From Myxococcales bacterium UBA1660 (GTDB lineage Bacteria > Myxococcota_A > Polyangia > Polyangiales > Houyiibacteriaceae): a DNA stretch of 64,000 nt. The notes beneath the pieces were generated by a model. It saw nothing but the letters and a program-made list of their open reading frames with translations, searched no databases and was not told the origin of the DNA. The DNA is taken from contig DCLA01000019.1 of assembly GCA_002320815.1 (NCBI GenBank), positions 72,712 through 136,711 of the forward strand. The letters run 5' to 3'. Below are positions 1-7,772 of the stretch, piece after piece. Each line of letters begins with the position of its first letter. Position 1 is the stretch's first letter. The position numbers were made by a program, and so were the translations under genes.

Positions 1-1
1 C

Positions 2-136
2 CATGGAGCTCAGAAGAACTGCGCCAACTGCAACTTCTACACGGCTGGCGGCGCGAACCAGTGCGGCTCCTGCACGCTGCTCCCCGGCCCCATCGCCTCG
101 GAAGCCTACTGCAACTCCTGGGCGGCCAAGGCCTAG
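2..136 (+). CDS. High-potential iron-sulfur protein (HiPIP), C-terminal fragment
   Basis: Only the last 44 codons lie in the window; the gene begins to the left of base 1. The fragment has the HiPIP cysteine layout: a CANC pair at fragment residues 7-10, a cysteine in CGSC (residue 24) and a last one 13 residues later in YCNSW, with the family-typical LLPGP before it and an aromatic residue after the last cysteine. HiPIPs are small periplasmic electron carriers that hold one 4Fe-4S cluster on four cysteines. There is one extra cysteine (residue 21) that is not expected to be a ligand. The stop is TAG at 134-136 and a GC-rich stem-loop follows. The assignment rests on the motif spacing, because the N-terminal half and any Tat signal cannot be seen. 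Confidence 0.82.
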   Translation, partial: HGAQKNCANCNFYTAGGANQCGSCTLLPGPIASEAYCNSWAAKA

Positions 137-144
137 CTCCTCGT

Positions 145-178
145 CCCCGCCGGCGCCTCGGTCGAGGTGCCGGCGGGG
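145..178 (+). terminator. Stem-loop after the HiPIP gene
   Basis: CCCCGCCGGC at 145-154 pairs with GCCGGCGGGG at 169-178, with a second short CCT/AGG pairing inside the loop. It begins 8 bases after the HiPIP stop. There is no T-run, so it is a possible terminator or mRNA 3' end structure rather than a textbook intrinsic terminator. Confidence 0.45.
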
Positions 179-302
179 AGCACACCGAGACCGCCGAACG
201 GCACCGCCCTGCACCGCCTTGCACCGACCGCTGAAACCGATGCAACGAAGGGAAGTCGCCGCAGGTCGCATTTCATTCGGTGAGCGGCAAGCGCAGTGCG
301 CA

Positions 303-318
303 TGGCACACGCGCTGCA
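303..318 (+). promoter_or_regulatory. Candidate sigma54 (-24/-12) promoter before the porin
   Basis: TGGCACACGCGCTGCA matches the sigma54 consensus TGGCACR-N4-TTGCW at every defined position but one (CTGC for TTGC), with correct GG-N10-GC spacing. The predicted start site, about 329, lies only 2 bases before the ATG at 331. That would leave the GAGGGG Shine-Dalgarno outside the transcript, which weakens the case. Confidence 0.3.
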
Positions 319-330
319 CTCGAGGGGAAC

Positions 331-1566
331 ATGCTCCGTTCTCCCCTCGTCGTCGCGCCCGGCCCGCGAGCGGTCGCGACGACGGCTCGCGTCGCCCTGG
401 TCCTGCTCGCCCTCACCTCGGTGGCGCGGGCTCAGAACACGCAGGAGAACCCCGACGCCGCCGGGCTCGAGCAAGACGAGTCTCCGGAGGCCTCGTCCAC
501 GCCGACCGACTCGCTCGGGCCGGTGGTCCTCGAGGCCGAGAACGCGAAGGTGCAGCTCGGCTTCGGAGCCCAGATTCGCGGCACCTTCACTTCGGGAGAC
601 TCGCTGGTGCAGCTCCACCGGGCCCGCCCGAGCCTCACGGTACGCCTCCTCGGCGACCGCCTCCGCTTCCGCGTGCACGCGGACGTCGCGCCCCGCTCGC
701 TGGAACTCATCGACCTGTTCGTCGAAGGGGACCCGACCGAGGACCTCCGGGTCCGCCTGGGCATCGGGAAGATCCCCTTCACGCTCCACTGGGACCAGTC
801 CTATCTCGACCTCGCCTTCGTCGATTGGGACCTGACCACCCGCTGGTTCACCGGGCGGCAGCTCGGCATCGGGGTCGCAGGCCGAGGGAGCGAGCGCTGG
901 CAGTGGGCCGCCGGCCTCTATCAGGGCGAGACCCTCCGCGCGGCCAATGGGCAGCGCTTCCGCACCGCCTACGGCGAGAGCCGCACCAACGCGCTCGGTC
1001 TGCGCGATCCGGCCCCGGTGGGCGCGCCGCACCCCGAGCTCGCGGGGCGTGTCGCGTGGGTCGCGCCCGCCTTCGCGATGGCCCTCAGCGCGGCGTGGGA
1101 TCTCCGCCCCACCTACGCGGTCGACGAGGACCTGCGCCTGGCGCTCGACGCTCACGTCCACCTCGCGCCCGTGGACGTTCGCGCCGCGGCCTACCTGGCC
1201 GTCGCCGAGACGGGGCGCGGGGACCTGATGGTGAGCCACGGGGGTAGCCTCCTCGAGCTGGAGATCCGGCCGATGCGACGCTGGTCCATCGCCTTCCGCC
1301 ACGCCGCGATCGTACGCAGCGACGCGCTCCGCGCGGACGCGCGAGCCCGCGCCGACCGCCTCATCGCCGACGCCACCGACCCGGTGCAGATGGCCGAGCG
1401 CTACGCCGACGTCGGGCGCATCCGCGCCGAGCACGAGAGCACCGTGGCGACCAACGTGTACCTCGTCGGCGACGACCTGAAGCTCCAGGCCGACGCGAGC
1501 TGGCTGCGCGCCGGCACCCACGCCGACGACTGGCGCGTGCGGGTCCAGGCCAACGTGGCCTTCTGA
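331..1566 (+). CDS. Phosphate-selective porin O/P-like outer-membrane protein
   Basis: A 411-residue predicted outer-membrane beta-barrel. The ATG at 331 is preferred over the upstream GTG at 280 because GAGGGG lies just before it and it gives a clean Sec signal peptide (basic start, hydrophobic stretch, cleavage after ARA-Q near residue 30). The mature protein resembles OprO/OprP-type porins: a strand such as AQIRGTFTSGD, then RARPSLTVRLLGDRLRFRVHAD, a long run of alternating residues, and a C-terminal strand ending in phenylalanine (QANVAF), the usual signal for BAM recognition. OprO/P porins pass phosphate or other anions, but the substrate here is not known. It stands alone on the plus strand between the HiPIP gene and an SDR gene. 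Confidence 0.7.
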   Translation: MLRSPLVVAPGPRAVATTARVALVLLALTSVARAQNTQENPDAAGLEQDESPEASSTPTDSLGPVVLEAENAKVQLGFGAQIRGTFTSGDSLVQLHRARPSLTVRLLGDRLRFRVHADVAPRSLELIDLFVEGDPTEDLRVRLGIGKIPFTLHWDQSYLDLAFVDWDLTTRWFTGRQLGIGVAGRGSERWQWAAGLYQGETLRAANGQRFRTAYGESRTNALGLRDPAPVGAPHPELAGRVAWVAPAFAMALSAAWDLRPTYAVDEDLRLALDAHVHLAPVDVRAAAYLAVAETGRGDLMVSHGGSLLELEIRPMRRWSIAFRHAAIVRSDALRADARARADRLIADATDPVQMAERYADVGRIRAEHESTVATNVYLVGDDLKLQADASWLRAGTHADDWRVRVQANVAF

Positions 1567-1682
1567 CCGCCGCCTTTCGCCCCCCGCATTTTGGCCCCCC
1601 GCGGCGGGCGCTCCATGGTGAAACACAGCGATTCGACCGGCGCGTCGGGTAGCGGGGCGACCCCTCGGTCGACAGAGCGCCC

Positions 1683-2474
1683 ATGAAGATCGATCTCTCC
1701 GCCAAGACCGCCATCGTCACCGGCTCCACTGCCGGCATCGGCCTCGCCATCGCCCAGGGGTTGGCCGAGGCGGGCGCCACCGTCGTCGTCAACGGACGCA
1801 CCGACGCGCGCGTGGAAGCCGCCATCGCCACCATCCAGAAGGCCGTCCCCGGCGCCGAGGTGAAGGGCTTCACCGGCGACCTCGGGAACGCCGAGGGTTG
1901 CGCCGAGCTGACCCGGCAGGTCCCCACCTGCGACATCCTGGTCAACAACCTGGGCATCTATGGCCCCCAGGACTTCTTCGAGGTCGAGGATGCTCGCTGG
2001 ACCGAACTCTTCGAGGTCAACGTCATGAGCGGCGTCCGCCTCTCCCGCGCCTACGCGCCGGCCATGGTCGACCGGGGCTGGGGCCGCATCGTGTTCATCT
2101 CCTCCGAGTCGTCGATCAACATCCCCAAGGACATGATCCACTACGGCTTCTCGAAGACGGCCCAGCTCTCCATCGCCCGCGGTCTGGCCAAGCGCTTGGC
2201 GGGGACCGGGGTCACCGTGAACTCGGTGTTGCCGGGGCCGACCTTCAGCGAAGGGCTCGAGGAGATGCTGCGGGAGGAGGCCGAGGCCAAGGGCGTCTCC
2301 CTGCAGGAGGCCGGCGAGCAGTTCGTCATGAGCAACCGTCCGTCGTCGATCATCCAGCGACCGGCCACCGTCGAGGAGGTCGCCAACATGGTGGTCTACA
2401 CCTGCTCGACCCAGGCCTCGGCGACCAGCGGAGCGGCCCTTCGGGTCGACGGCGGCGTCGTCGACAGCATCTGA
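1683..2474 (+). CDS. SDR family NAD(P)-dependent oxidoreductase
   Basis: A 263-residue classical short-chain dehydrogenase/reductase. The cofactor glycine motif TGSTAGIG is at residues 13-20, the NNLG motif near residues 88-91, and the catalytic triad is Ser141, Tyr154 and Lys158 in an SS...YGFSK context. Length is normal for the family. The N-G-R after the second strand (residues 37-39) suggests a preference for NADP(H), as is common when a basic residue sits there; this is an inference. The C-terminus (RVDGGVVDSI) is the usual SDR ending. The substrate cannot be told from sequence and the neighbours give no pathway clue. Confidence 0.88.
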   Translation: MKIDLSAKTAIVTGSTAGIGLAIAQGLAEAGATVVVNGRTDARVEAAIATIQKAVPGAEVKGFTGDLGNAEGCAELTRQVPTCDILVNNLGIYGPQDFFEVEDARWTELFEVNVMSGVRLSRAYAPAMVDRGWGRIVFISSESSINIPKDMIHYGFSKTAQLSIARGLAKRLAGTGVTVNSVLPGPTFSEGLEEMLREEAEAKGVSLQEAGEQFVMSNRPSSIIQRPATVEEVANMVVYTCSTQASATSGAALRVDGGVVDSI

Positions 2475-2588
2475 GCCGTGCCGGGGCTGGCTCCCTTCGC
2501 TCGCTTCATGGCCGGCGAAGCGTGCGACACAATCCCTTCACATGCGGCGGGCATCTCTGAGGATGACTCCATCCCCCCGAGGTCCCCG

Positions 2589-3023
2589 ATGTCCCCAGCC
2601 AGCCCCTCCCCAGCCAGCCCCGCCCCCGCCCGCGCCCCCCGAGCTCTCGTCGCCGAGGACGACCCGGCCATCCGGCACATGATGGCCAAGGCCCTCCGGG
2701 CCGACGGCTTCACGGTGGTCGAGGTGCCCAACGGGCGGGTGCTGCTGGAGTCCCTGGCGAATCTCCTGCTCTACGGGACCTCGCCGGACACCGCCCTGGA
2801 CCTCATCGTGGTCGACCTGCACATGCCGCACATCGACGGGCTGCACGTGGTCGCCGCCCTCCGCGGCGCCGAGTGGCGCGTGCCGGTGCTGGTGGTCACC
2901 GCGGACACCCGCCCCGACGTGGGCACCATGGCCCGCCGCATGGGCGCCCGAGCGGTGCTGCAGAAGCCCTTCGACCTGGACGACTTCCGCACGGCGGCGA
3001 TGTTCTACTCCCGGTGCGCCTGA
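2589..3023 (+). CDS. Receiver-only response regulator (CheY-like)
   Basis: A stand-alone receiver domain of 144 residues when started at the ATG at 2589, which has GAGG six bases upstream. The frame is open back to a GTG at 2478, so a longer N-terminus is possible. After a short Pro/Ala/Ser-rich leader, the receiver has the acidic triplet Glu23-Asp24-Asp25, phospho-acceptor Asp76 (VVDLHMP), Thr104 (VVTAD) and Lys126 (LQKPF), all intact, so it should be phosphorylated. It has no output domain and probably works by binding another protein. No kinase gene is next to it, so its partner is unknown. Confidence 0.85.
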   Translation: MSPASPSPASPAPARAPRALVAEDDPAIRHMMAKALRADGFTVVEVPNGRVLLESLANLLLYGTSPDTALDLIVVDLHMPHIDGLHVVAALRGAEWRVPVLVVTADTRPDVGTMARRMGARAVLQKPFDLDDFRTAAMFYSRCA

Positions 3024-3058
3024 ACGAGCGGGTCCGGCGCGGAACGTGAGCGGGAGCT

Positions 3059-3640
3059 TCAGAAGGTGAGGTCGAGGTTCAGGCCGCCGCGCGCGCCGCT
3101 CCGGTCCACGCCGAAGTAGGGGCGCAGGCGCGCGTGGGGTTCGGCCGCCCCAGCGCGATTCGCACGGACGAAGTGCCCGATGAAGCCGCCGACCGAGATG
3201 GCGAAGCCGATGACCGAGAGCGTCAGGTAGGTGCGATAGCGACGAGTCGCGGCGTCGAGGTCGTCACACTGGGAGGTGATGCCGTACTCGGAGGCGACGG
3301 CCGGATCACAGATGGACTCCGAGTCGCGCGCGCTGGCGTAGGCAAAGCCCACGGCGTCGAGGCGGGCACAGGCGGACGAGGTGTCGTCCAGGAGGCACTG
3401 CCGGGCGTACTCGCGCTGCTCGTCGAAGTCGTCCTCGCGCGCGGCGTCGATGGCTCCCCCGAGGAAGGCGAACCCCGCGACGAGCCCGACGACCGCCGGG
3501 ATCCACAGGAGGTTCCGGGGTGCCTCGCTCGGGTCCTGCCGGAGCTCCACCGACGGGGGTTCCGCGGGCCCGTCCTGCGCGGATACCGAGGTGGCCCCGA
3601 GGGCGAGAACGAGGAGGGCGACCGAGAGCGAGCGAATCAT
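3059..3640 (-). CDS. Hypothetical envelope protein with two membrane segments
   Basis: A 193-residue protein of unknown function. The ATG at 3640 opens a Sec signal peptide (MIRSLSVALLVLALGATSVSA, cleavage before QDGP). The mature part has a hydrophobic segment around residues 44-63 (LLWIPAVVGLVAGFAFLGGAI), a polar region with four cysteines (for example QCLLDD and SQCDD) that could form disulfides in the periplasm, and a second hydrophobic segment around residues 138-154. Its C-terminus is basic, then ends in LDLTF. This layout of a loop between two helices is common in myxobacterial proteins of unknown role. It lies downstream of trxC on the same strand, 77 bases away. Confidence 0.7.
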   Translation of the reverse strand: MIRSLSVALLVLALGATSVSAQDGPAEPPSVELRQDPSEAPRNLLWIPAVVGLVAGFAFLGGAIDAAREDDFDEQREYARQCLLDDTSSACARLDAVGFAYASARDSESICDPAVASEYGITSQCDDLDAATRRYRTYLTLSVIGFAISVGGFIGHFVRANRAGAAEPHARLRPYFGVDRSGARGGLNLDLTF

Positions 3641-3717
3641 CGGTGCAGCGTCGCCCGAACGGGGGCGCTTTTCCAACGCTCTCTCCGCGGCAGCGGTCTC
3701 TCCGGGACAACGGCTTC

Positions 3718-4137
3718 TCAGAGGCCGAGCTGCTGCGCGATGGCCGCGGCGGGCATCGCCCCCGAGACCCGCTGCGCCTCTCGCCCCTGCTGGAACAGGA
3801 TCATCGTCGGGATTCCGGTGATCTGATAGCGCCCGGCGACCTCGGGCAACGCGTCGGTGTCCACCTTGGCCACCACCACCTGACCGGCCTTGTCGCGGGC
3901 GAGCTTCTCCAGCTCCGGCGCGACCATCTTGCAGGGGCCGCACCACGCCGCCCAGAAGTCGGTGAGGATCGGCAGCGGGCTCTTCCAGAGCAGCTCGTCG
4001 AACTCCTCCGCGCTCCGGACGTTCACCGGCTGCGCCACCTGCATGGCGGCCTTGCAGGCCCCGCACTTCGGCTGGGCGTCGAGCTTCTCGGCCGGGACGC
4101 GGTTGCGCTGGCCGCACGAGGGGCAGGTCAGGATCAT
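3718..4137 (-). CDS. trxC: Thioredoxin 2 (TrxC type) with zinc ribbon
   Basis: A 139-residue thioredoxin with an N-terminal zinc ribbon. Two CxxC pairs at residues 5-8 (CPSC) and 25-28 (CGAC) would bind zinc, as in E. coli TrxC, and the redox-active WCGPC motif is at residues 65-69, followed by the family cis-proline region (GIPTMILF). It should reduce disulfides in cytoplasmic proteins using electrons from thioredoxin reductase, and TrxC-type proteins are often linked to oxidative stress. There is no signal peptide. It shares a strand with the hypothetical membrane protein downstream, and a lipoprotein gene starts divergently about 100 bases away. Confidence 0.93.
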   Translation of the reverse strand: MILTCPSCGQRNRVPAEKLDAQPKCGACKAAMQVAQPVNVRSAEEFDELLWKSPLPILTDFWAAWCGPCKMVAPELEKLARDKAGQVVVAKVDTDALPEVAGRYQITGIPTMILFQQGREAQRVSGAMPAAAIAQQLGL

Positions 4138-4235
4138 GAGGCCGATGTAGCCACCGGGTCGGTGCCGTCATGGGCCTCGGCGAGCGCATCCTCACGGGCT
4201 TTACATCCCCCCAGGGCCTCCCTAGAAGCGCTCCC

Positions 4236-4742
4236 ATGAGAACCGTGCCCTTCGCCCTCGTCCTCCTGGCCGCCTGCGGCGGTGAAGCCGCCGTGTCTTC
4301 GGCCGAGACCTCCACCACCACCGAGACGAGCGGCGCCGAGACCAGCGGCATCGCGCCGGCCGATGGGGTGCAGCCGAGGGTGCAGGGACCGGTCCACGTG
4401 CGCATCGCCGAGCTCGACGAGACCTTCGAACCCCGGCTGCCCGACAGCCGGTTCGATCCCGGCACGAGCCAGCCGTGGATCGCCATCTACGGTCCCCGGA
4501 GCTGGGCCATCCTGCTGGATGCCCCCGAAAACGTCGGCCACTTCGACGCCGCGGGGAACCGGGTGCGGCTCCAGGTCCCCGGCACGACCACCGAGATCCC
4601 GGTGCGCGGGAGCCTGGACGTGGACGCCATCGACCCCAGCACCGGCCGCCTGGCCTTCACCGTGCGGGGCGAGGCCGTCGTGGACGGCATGGACGCCGAG
4701 GTCGCCATCGACGTCGACACCACGCTCACCGCCCTCCCCTGA
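4236..4742 (+). CDS. Hypothetical lipoprotein
   Basis: A 168-residue predicted lipoprotein of unknown function. The ATG at 4236 gives a short signal peptide ending in the lipobox LLAAC at residues 8-12, so the mature protein would be lipid-anchored at its cysteine. The next region is rich in Ser, Thr, Glu and Gly (a flexible linker), then comes a compact domain with beta-type alternation (PVHVRIAELDETFEP, AFTVRGEAVVDGMDAEVAIDVDT). An ATG at 4170 in the same frame would add 22 residues without a signal, so it was not chosen. The gene converges on the zinc-finger gene, with 18 bases between the two stops. Confidence 0.65.
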   Translation: MRTVPFALVLLAACGGEAAVSSAETSTTTETSGAETSGIAPADGVQPRVQGPVHVRIAELDETFEPRLPDSRFDPGTSQPWIAIYGPRSWAILLDAPENVGHFDAAGNRVRLQVPGTTTEIPVRGSLDVDAIDPSTGRLAFTVRGEAVVDGMDAEVAIDVDTTLTALP

Positions 4743-4760
4743 CCGCGGACTCGCGCGCTC

Positions 4761-5684
4761 CTACCCGAACCGGGAGAACGCGAGGAAGAAGAAGGCCGCG
4801 GTGGTGAGGATCAGGAAGACCATCGCCGCGGTGGGCACCACGCTCAGCCACCGCGAGCGAAAGAGCTCGGGCGGCGAGACGTCCGGGGGCTCGCCACAGA
4901 CGTAGCCCGTGCGGCCGCCGGCGAGCGTGAAGGCGTACACCGGCACCCGGGTCAGGGTGAGCCGCTGATGGACGACCCGGCCGACGGCGGGGTCGCTCTT
5001 CTCCTCCAGCAGCGCGTCGACGTGGGTCGCGTGCGCGGCGGCGGCTTCCCGGTAGTCGCCGCCGGCGCCTCGGCCGGTGAAGCGGCCGATGAGCGGCGCT
5101 TCCTGGTCATGGACCACCTCGCCCTCGCTCGGGTGGTCGACCAGGTAGAGCAAGGGGTGCGGGCCGATGACCTCGCCCGGCTCCTCGTACACCCGGAGGG
5201 TGACCTCGGGCCGGAAGGTCTGCGACACGATGATCTGGGCATGCCGCCGCGCGGTGCCGCGGCAGTCGACGCAGGGTTCGGTCCCCGCGCCGGCACAGCG
5301 CGGGCACTCCCGGACGTCGACGAGGCCCTCGCCCCGGCACTCGACGCAGCGGCGAGTCCCCTTGGCCGCGCAGGTGTCGCAGGCGTGAGTGCCGGTGCCC
5401 ACGTCGGTCTGGACATAGGTGCCGGCGAGCATGCGCGCGGGGACGACCGGCGCGAGGTCCAGGCCCCAGGCGTCGGGGAGCTCGCCCACCGGAGAGTCGG
5501 CGGGGGCGGAGCGGCCCATCTCGATCCGCACCCGTCGCTCCTCGGCCACCGTGACCAGCCGGATCTGCATCGGGTGCAGTACGCGGACCTCGCGGAGGTC
5601 GGCGCCGTCGGGCATCCGCCGGCGGCCGGGGTCCTCGTCGTGCCAGCGACGTACGAGCTCGAGCGCGGTCTCCTTCGCCTCCAC
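4761..5684 (-). CDS. DnaJ-type zinc-finger protein with C-terminal membrane anchor
   Basis: A 307-residue protein of unknown function. I start it at the GTG at 5684, which has AGGA 8 bases upstream. Residues 102-141 hold four CxxC motifs (CDTC, CVEC, CPRC, CVDC) followed by glycine-containing turns, which is the layout of the two-zinc cysteine-rich domain of DnaJ. There is no J-domain (no HPD motif) and no DnaJ C-terminal peptide-binding domain that I recognise. The last 30 residues are hydrophobic (VVPTAAMVFLILTTAAFFFLAF) and would anchor the C-terminus in the membrane as a tail anchor. A role in protein folding or quality control at the membrane is a guess from the zinc domain only. Confidence 0.7.
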   Translation of the reverse strand: MEAKETALELVRRWHDEDPGRRRMPDGADLREVRVLHPMQIRLVTVAEERRVRIEMGRSAPADSPVGELPDAWGLDLAPVVPARMLAGTYVQTDVGTGTHACDTCAAKGTRRCVECRGEGLVDVRECPRCAGAGTEPCVDCRGTARRHAQIIVSQTFRPEVTLRVYEEPGEVIGPHPLLYLVDHPSEGEVVHDQEAPLIGRFTGRGAGGDYREAAAAHATHVDALLEEKSDPAVGRVVHQRLTLTRVPVYAFTLAGGRTGYVCGEPPDVSPPELFRSRWLSVVPTAAMVFLILTTAAFFFLAFSRFG

Positions 5685-5760
5685 GGCCGAGATCCTAGCC
5701 CAAACGCGTGCGCGGGCGCCCGGCCTATGGCCAGGCGCCCGCGCATGCAGAGAGCGAAGG

Positions 5761-6615
5761 TCAGACCTTGCGCTCGGGGAACTTCCGGTAGCGCGCCAAG
5801 GCGACCTGGAGCACCGCGTAGGCGACGAGACCCGCGGCCACCACGATGAGGAGCACCATGCCGTAGCTCTGGGAGGCGATCTCGGAAAGGGCGTCACCGA
5901 AGGTCTTCGCCTGGCCCGGCTGGGCGGTGGCCGCGGCCTTGATGAGGTAGCCGCCGACCATGCCGAAGACCACGCCACGAGCGATGAGGCCGATCCGGCC
6001 GGCAAGGGTCGCGCCCTTCACCTCGGCCTGGCTCATCTCGCCGGTCTTGAGCTCGTCCTTGAACTTCAGGGTCCAGCCCTTGTGGATCTGATAGAGCGAG
6101 TAGCCCACGACGAAGGCGCCGAGGAGCCCGACGAGGATCGGGCCGACCGTGTCCACGGCCATGAGCTTGGCGATCCAGGTCTTCTTGCTGGACCCGCTGC
6201 CGCCGCCGATGACGAGCTGGATGGCGTTCACGCCGAGGAACGTGTGCATCAGTCCGCTGGCGGCGTAGCCGACCCGCTTCAGGATGCCTTTGCCGTCCGT
6301 CCCGTTGTTCTCGGGATCCATGGCCGCCTGGACATAGCGCCACAGCGCGTAGCCGAAGAGACCGATGGAGGTCAGGACCAGGAGCGCTTTGCCGAAGGGC
6401 TGGGTCCCGATCTCGCGGACCGCGTTGCCGCTTCCGCCGACGCTGCCGCCGCTCCCGACGGCGGCGCGGATGGCCAGGATGCCCACCAGGGCATAGACCA
6501 CGCCCTTGGTGGCGTAGCCGACGCGGCCGAGTCTCTCGACCCAGTCGTTGGTGGCTCCGCGGGCCTTCCGGGTAGCGTTCTTGGTGGCGTGTCGTGCTTC
6601 TGTCAGTGCGCTCAT
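5761..6615 (-). CDS. DUF1206 family membrane protein
   Basis: A 284-residue integral membrane protein with three copies of the DUF1206 unit. Each unit opens with a GRxGYATKG-like motif and is followed by a two-helix hairpin: near residues 30 (RVGYATKGVVYALVG), 113 (RVGYAASGLMHTFLG) and 208 (RIGLIARGVVFGMVG). The function of the family is unknown. The ATG at 6615 has a strong AGGAGG at 6627-6632. A sequence resembling a sigma54 promoter lies at 6646-6661, at the right distance to give a short leader carrying that ribosome binding site. The gene appears to be transcribed alone. Confidence 0.85.
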   Translation of the reverse strand: MSALTEARHATKNATRKARGATNDWVERLGRVGYATKGVVYALVGILAIRAAVGSGGSVGGSGNAVREIGTQPFGKALLVLTSIGLFGYALWRYVQAAMDPENNGTDGKGILKRVGYAASGLMHTFLGVNAIQLVIGGGSGSSKKTWIAKLMAVDTVGPILVGLLGAFVVGYSLYQIHKGWTLKFKDELKTGEMSQAEVKGATLAGRIGLIARGVVFGMVGGYLIKAAATAQPGQAKTFGDALSEIASQSYGMVLLIVVAAGLVAYAVLQVALARYRKFPERKV

Positions 6616-6645
6616 CGTCGCGATGTCCTCCTGTGACGGCGACAG

Positions 6646-6661
6646 TGCAGCGACCGTGCCG
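6646..6661 (-). promoter_or_regulatory. Candidate sigma54 promoter before the DUF1206 gene
   Basis: Read on the minus strand, CGGCACGGTCGCTGCA matches TGGCACR-N4-TTGCW at all but two positions, with correct GG-N10-GC spacing. The start site would be about 6635, leaving a 20-base leader that contains the AGGAGG of the DUF1206 gene. I see no obvious enhancer palindrome upstream. Confidence 0.35.
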
Positions 6662-6739
6662 ACGTCTCCCCCGTGGAAATGCGGGGGGCCGGCGTGGAGA
6701 ACTGCCCCGGGCGTGGCGGGGAACCGACACGATCCCCGT

Positions 6740-7453
6740 TCAGAGCAGACGGTAGGTCACCACCAACACGTCGCGATAGGCGGGCTCGGCGGGATCCACC
6801 GCTTCCACCGCGGTGACCGCGTGCATGGCGCGGCGATCGTCGACGAGCGCGGCGTCGAAGGGCTCGGTCAACGTGAACGAGCCCAGCGTCCGCCGGTCGT
6901 TGGCGTGGATCGAGGTGGTCCCCTCGCGGATGTTCACCCGCTCGACCATCAGCACCAGCACGTGGTCCACGCCGTCGCGATGCATTCCCTCGGGTGTAGG
7001 CGAGCCAGGGCGACCGATGCGCGCCTCGATCCGGAACTGATGGACCTCGACCTCCCAGCGCGGATCGGCGCCGGAGAGGGGCGCGAAGACCCGGGCCCCC
7101 TCGAGGAGGACCGTGTTGAGGCTCGCGCTCGCCGCCGCCTCGGGCGCGAGCGGTTCGAACACTCGCTGCAGACCGCCCTGGAGCGGGTTGTACTCGAGGT
7201 CCTGGTGGTGGGCGCGGTCGGGGAGCTGGCGCGCGACTCCCGGCTCCACGGCGAACACCCCGTGGCGGCGCCGCCGCTCCCGACCGACCAGCGCGAGGTA
7301 GGGGTCCGGCCCCAGGTCGTCCCAGGTGGCCGCGAAGGCGCTCCAGTCAGCCAACGAACCCGTCGTCTCCAGACGCCGCCGCATCCGCTCGCCCTCGACG
7401 AAGGCGTAGCCGTCCTGGCGCAGGGTCTCGCTGAGCTCGTCCACGGCGCGCAC
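6740..7453 (-). CDS. 2-oxoglutarate/Fe(II) dioxygenase family protein
   Basis: A 237-residue protein that resembles the 2OG-Fe dioxygenase family that includes amino-acid hydroxylases such as isoleucine 4-hydroxylase. The iron-binding HxD appears as MHRDG, and a distal histidine occurs in AMHAVTAV followed by an arginine in VTYRLL that could bind 2-oxoglutarate. The typical N-terminal segment of the family is also visible (DGYAFVEG and, later, LEYNPLQGGLQR-type sequence). The substrate is unknown; free amino acids are the known substrates of relatives. The start is a GTG at 7453; a second in-frame GTG at 7444 is equally possible. Confidence 0.75.
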   Translation of the reverse strand: MRAVDELSETLRQDGYAFVEGERMRRRLETTGSLADWSAFAATWDDLGPDPYLALVGRERRRRHGVFAVEPGVARQLPDRAHHQDLEYNPLQGGLQRVFEPLAPEAAASASLNTVLLEGARVFAPLSGADPRWEVEVHQFRIEARIGRPGSPTPEGMHRDGVDHVLVLMVERVNIREGTTSIHANDRRTLGSFTLTEPFDAALVDDRRAMHAVTAVEAVDPAEPAYRDVLVVTYRLL

Positions 7454-7491
7454 GGTACGACGATGCGCGCCGCCGTCGAGCCGACCGAACG

Positions 7492-7701
7492 TCAGGCCAG
7501 GCGCTCGGTGCCGGGGTTGGCCGGCCCGCCCGCGGGGCGCTCCCAGGCCGAGGGGATCGGGCGCCGGGTGATGGTGGGCGCGACCACGGTGGGGTTGGGT
7601 CGTTGGGGCGCGGTGGCCACGCGCGGACGGATGCGCGCCTCGCCGGTGGTCGGGTCCTGGTACAGCTCGAACTTCGCCGAAACGCTGGCGTTTTCGTACA
7701 T
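7492..7701 (-). CDS. Small hypothetical protein
   Basis: A 69-residue protein I do not recognise. The ATG at 7701 is preferred to the GTG at 7710 because GAGAGG lies about eight bases before it. The first 30 residues (MYENASVSAKFELYQDPTTGEARIRPR) look folded, and the rest is Pro/Arg/Thr-rich and probably disordered. There is no signal peptide or membrane segment. Confidence 0.5.
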   Translation of the reverse strand: MYENASVSAKFELYQDPTTGEARIRPRVATAPQRPNPTVVAPTITRRPIPSAWERPAGGPANPGTERLA

Positions 7702-7772
7702 GACGATCACCTCTCGGGGGGACGCGCCGGCAGGCGCGTCGGCACGCCCATCACACGTACGGGGCGCAGCGG

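Noticed and set aside
133..1626. A 497-codon minus-strand open frame over the porin
   Set aside because: The plus-strand porin has a signal peptide, family features and a C-terminal phenylalanine; the minus frame has none.
3647..3680. CGCCC...GGGCG hairpin followed by CTTTTCC on the plus strand
   Set aside because: No plus-strand gene ends there; both neighbouring genes are on the minus strand.
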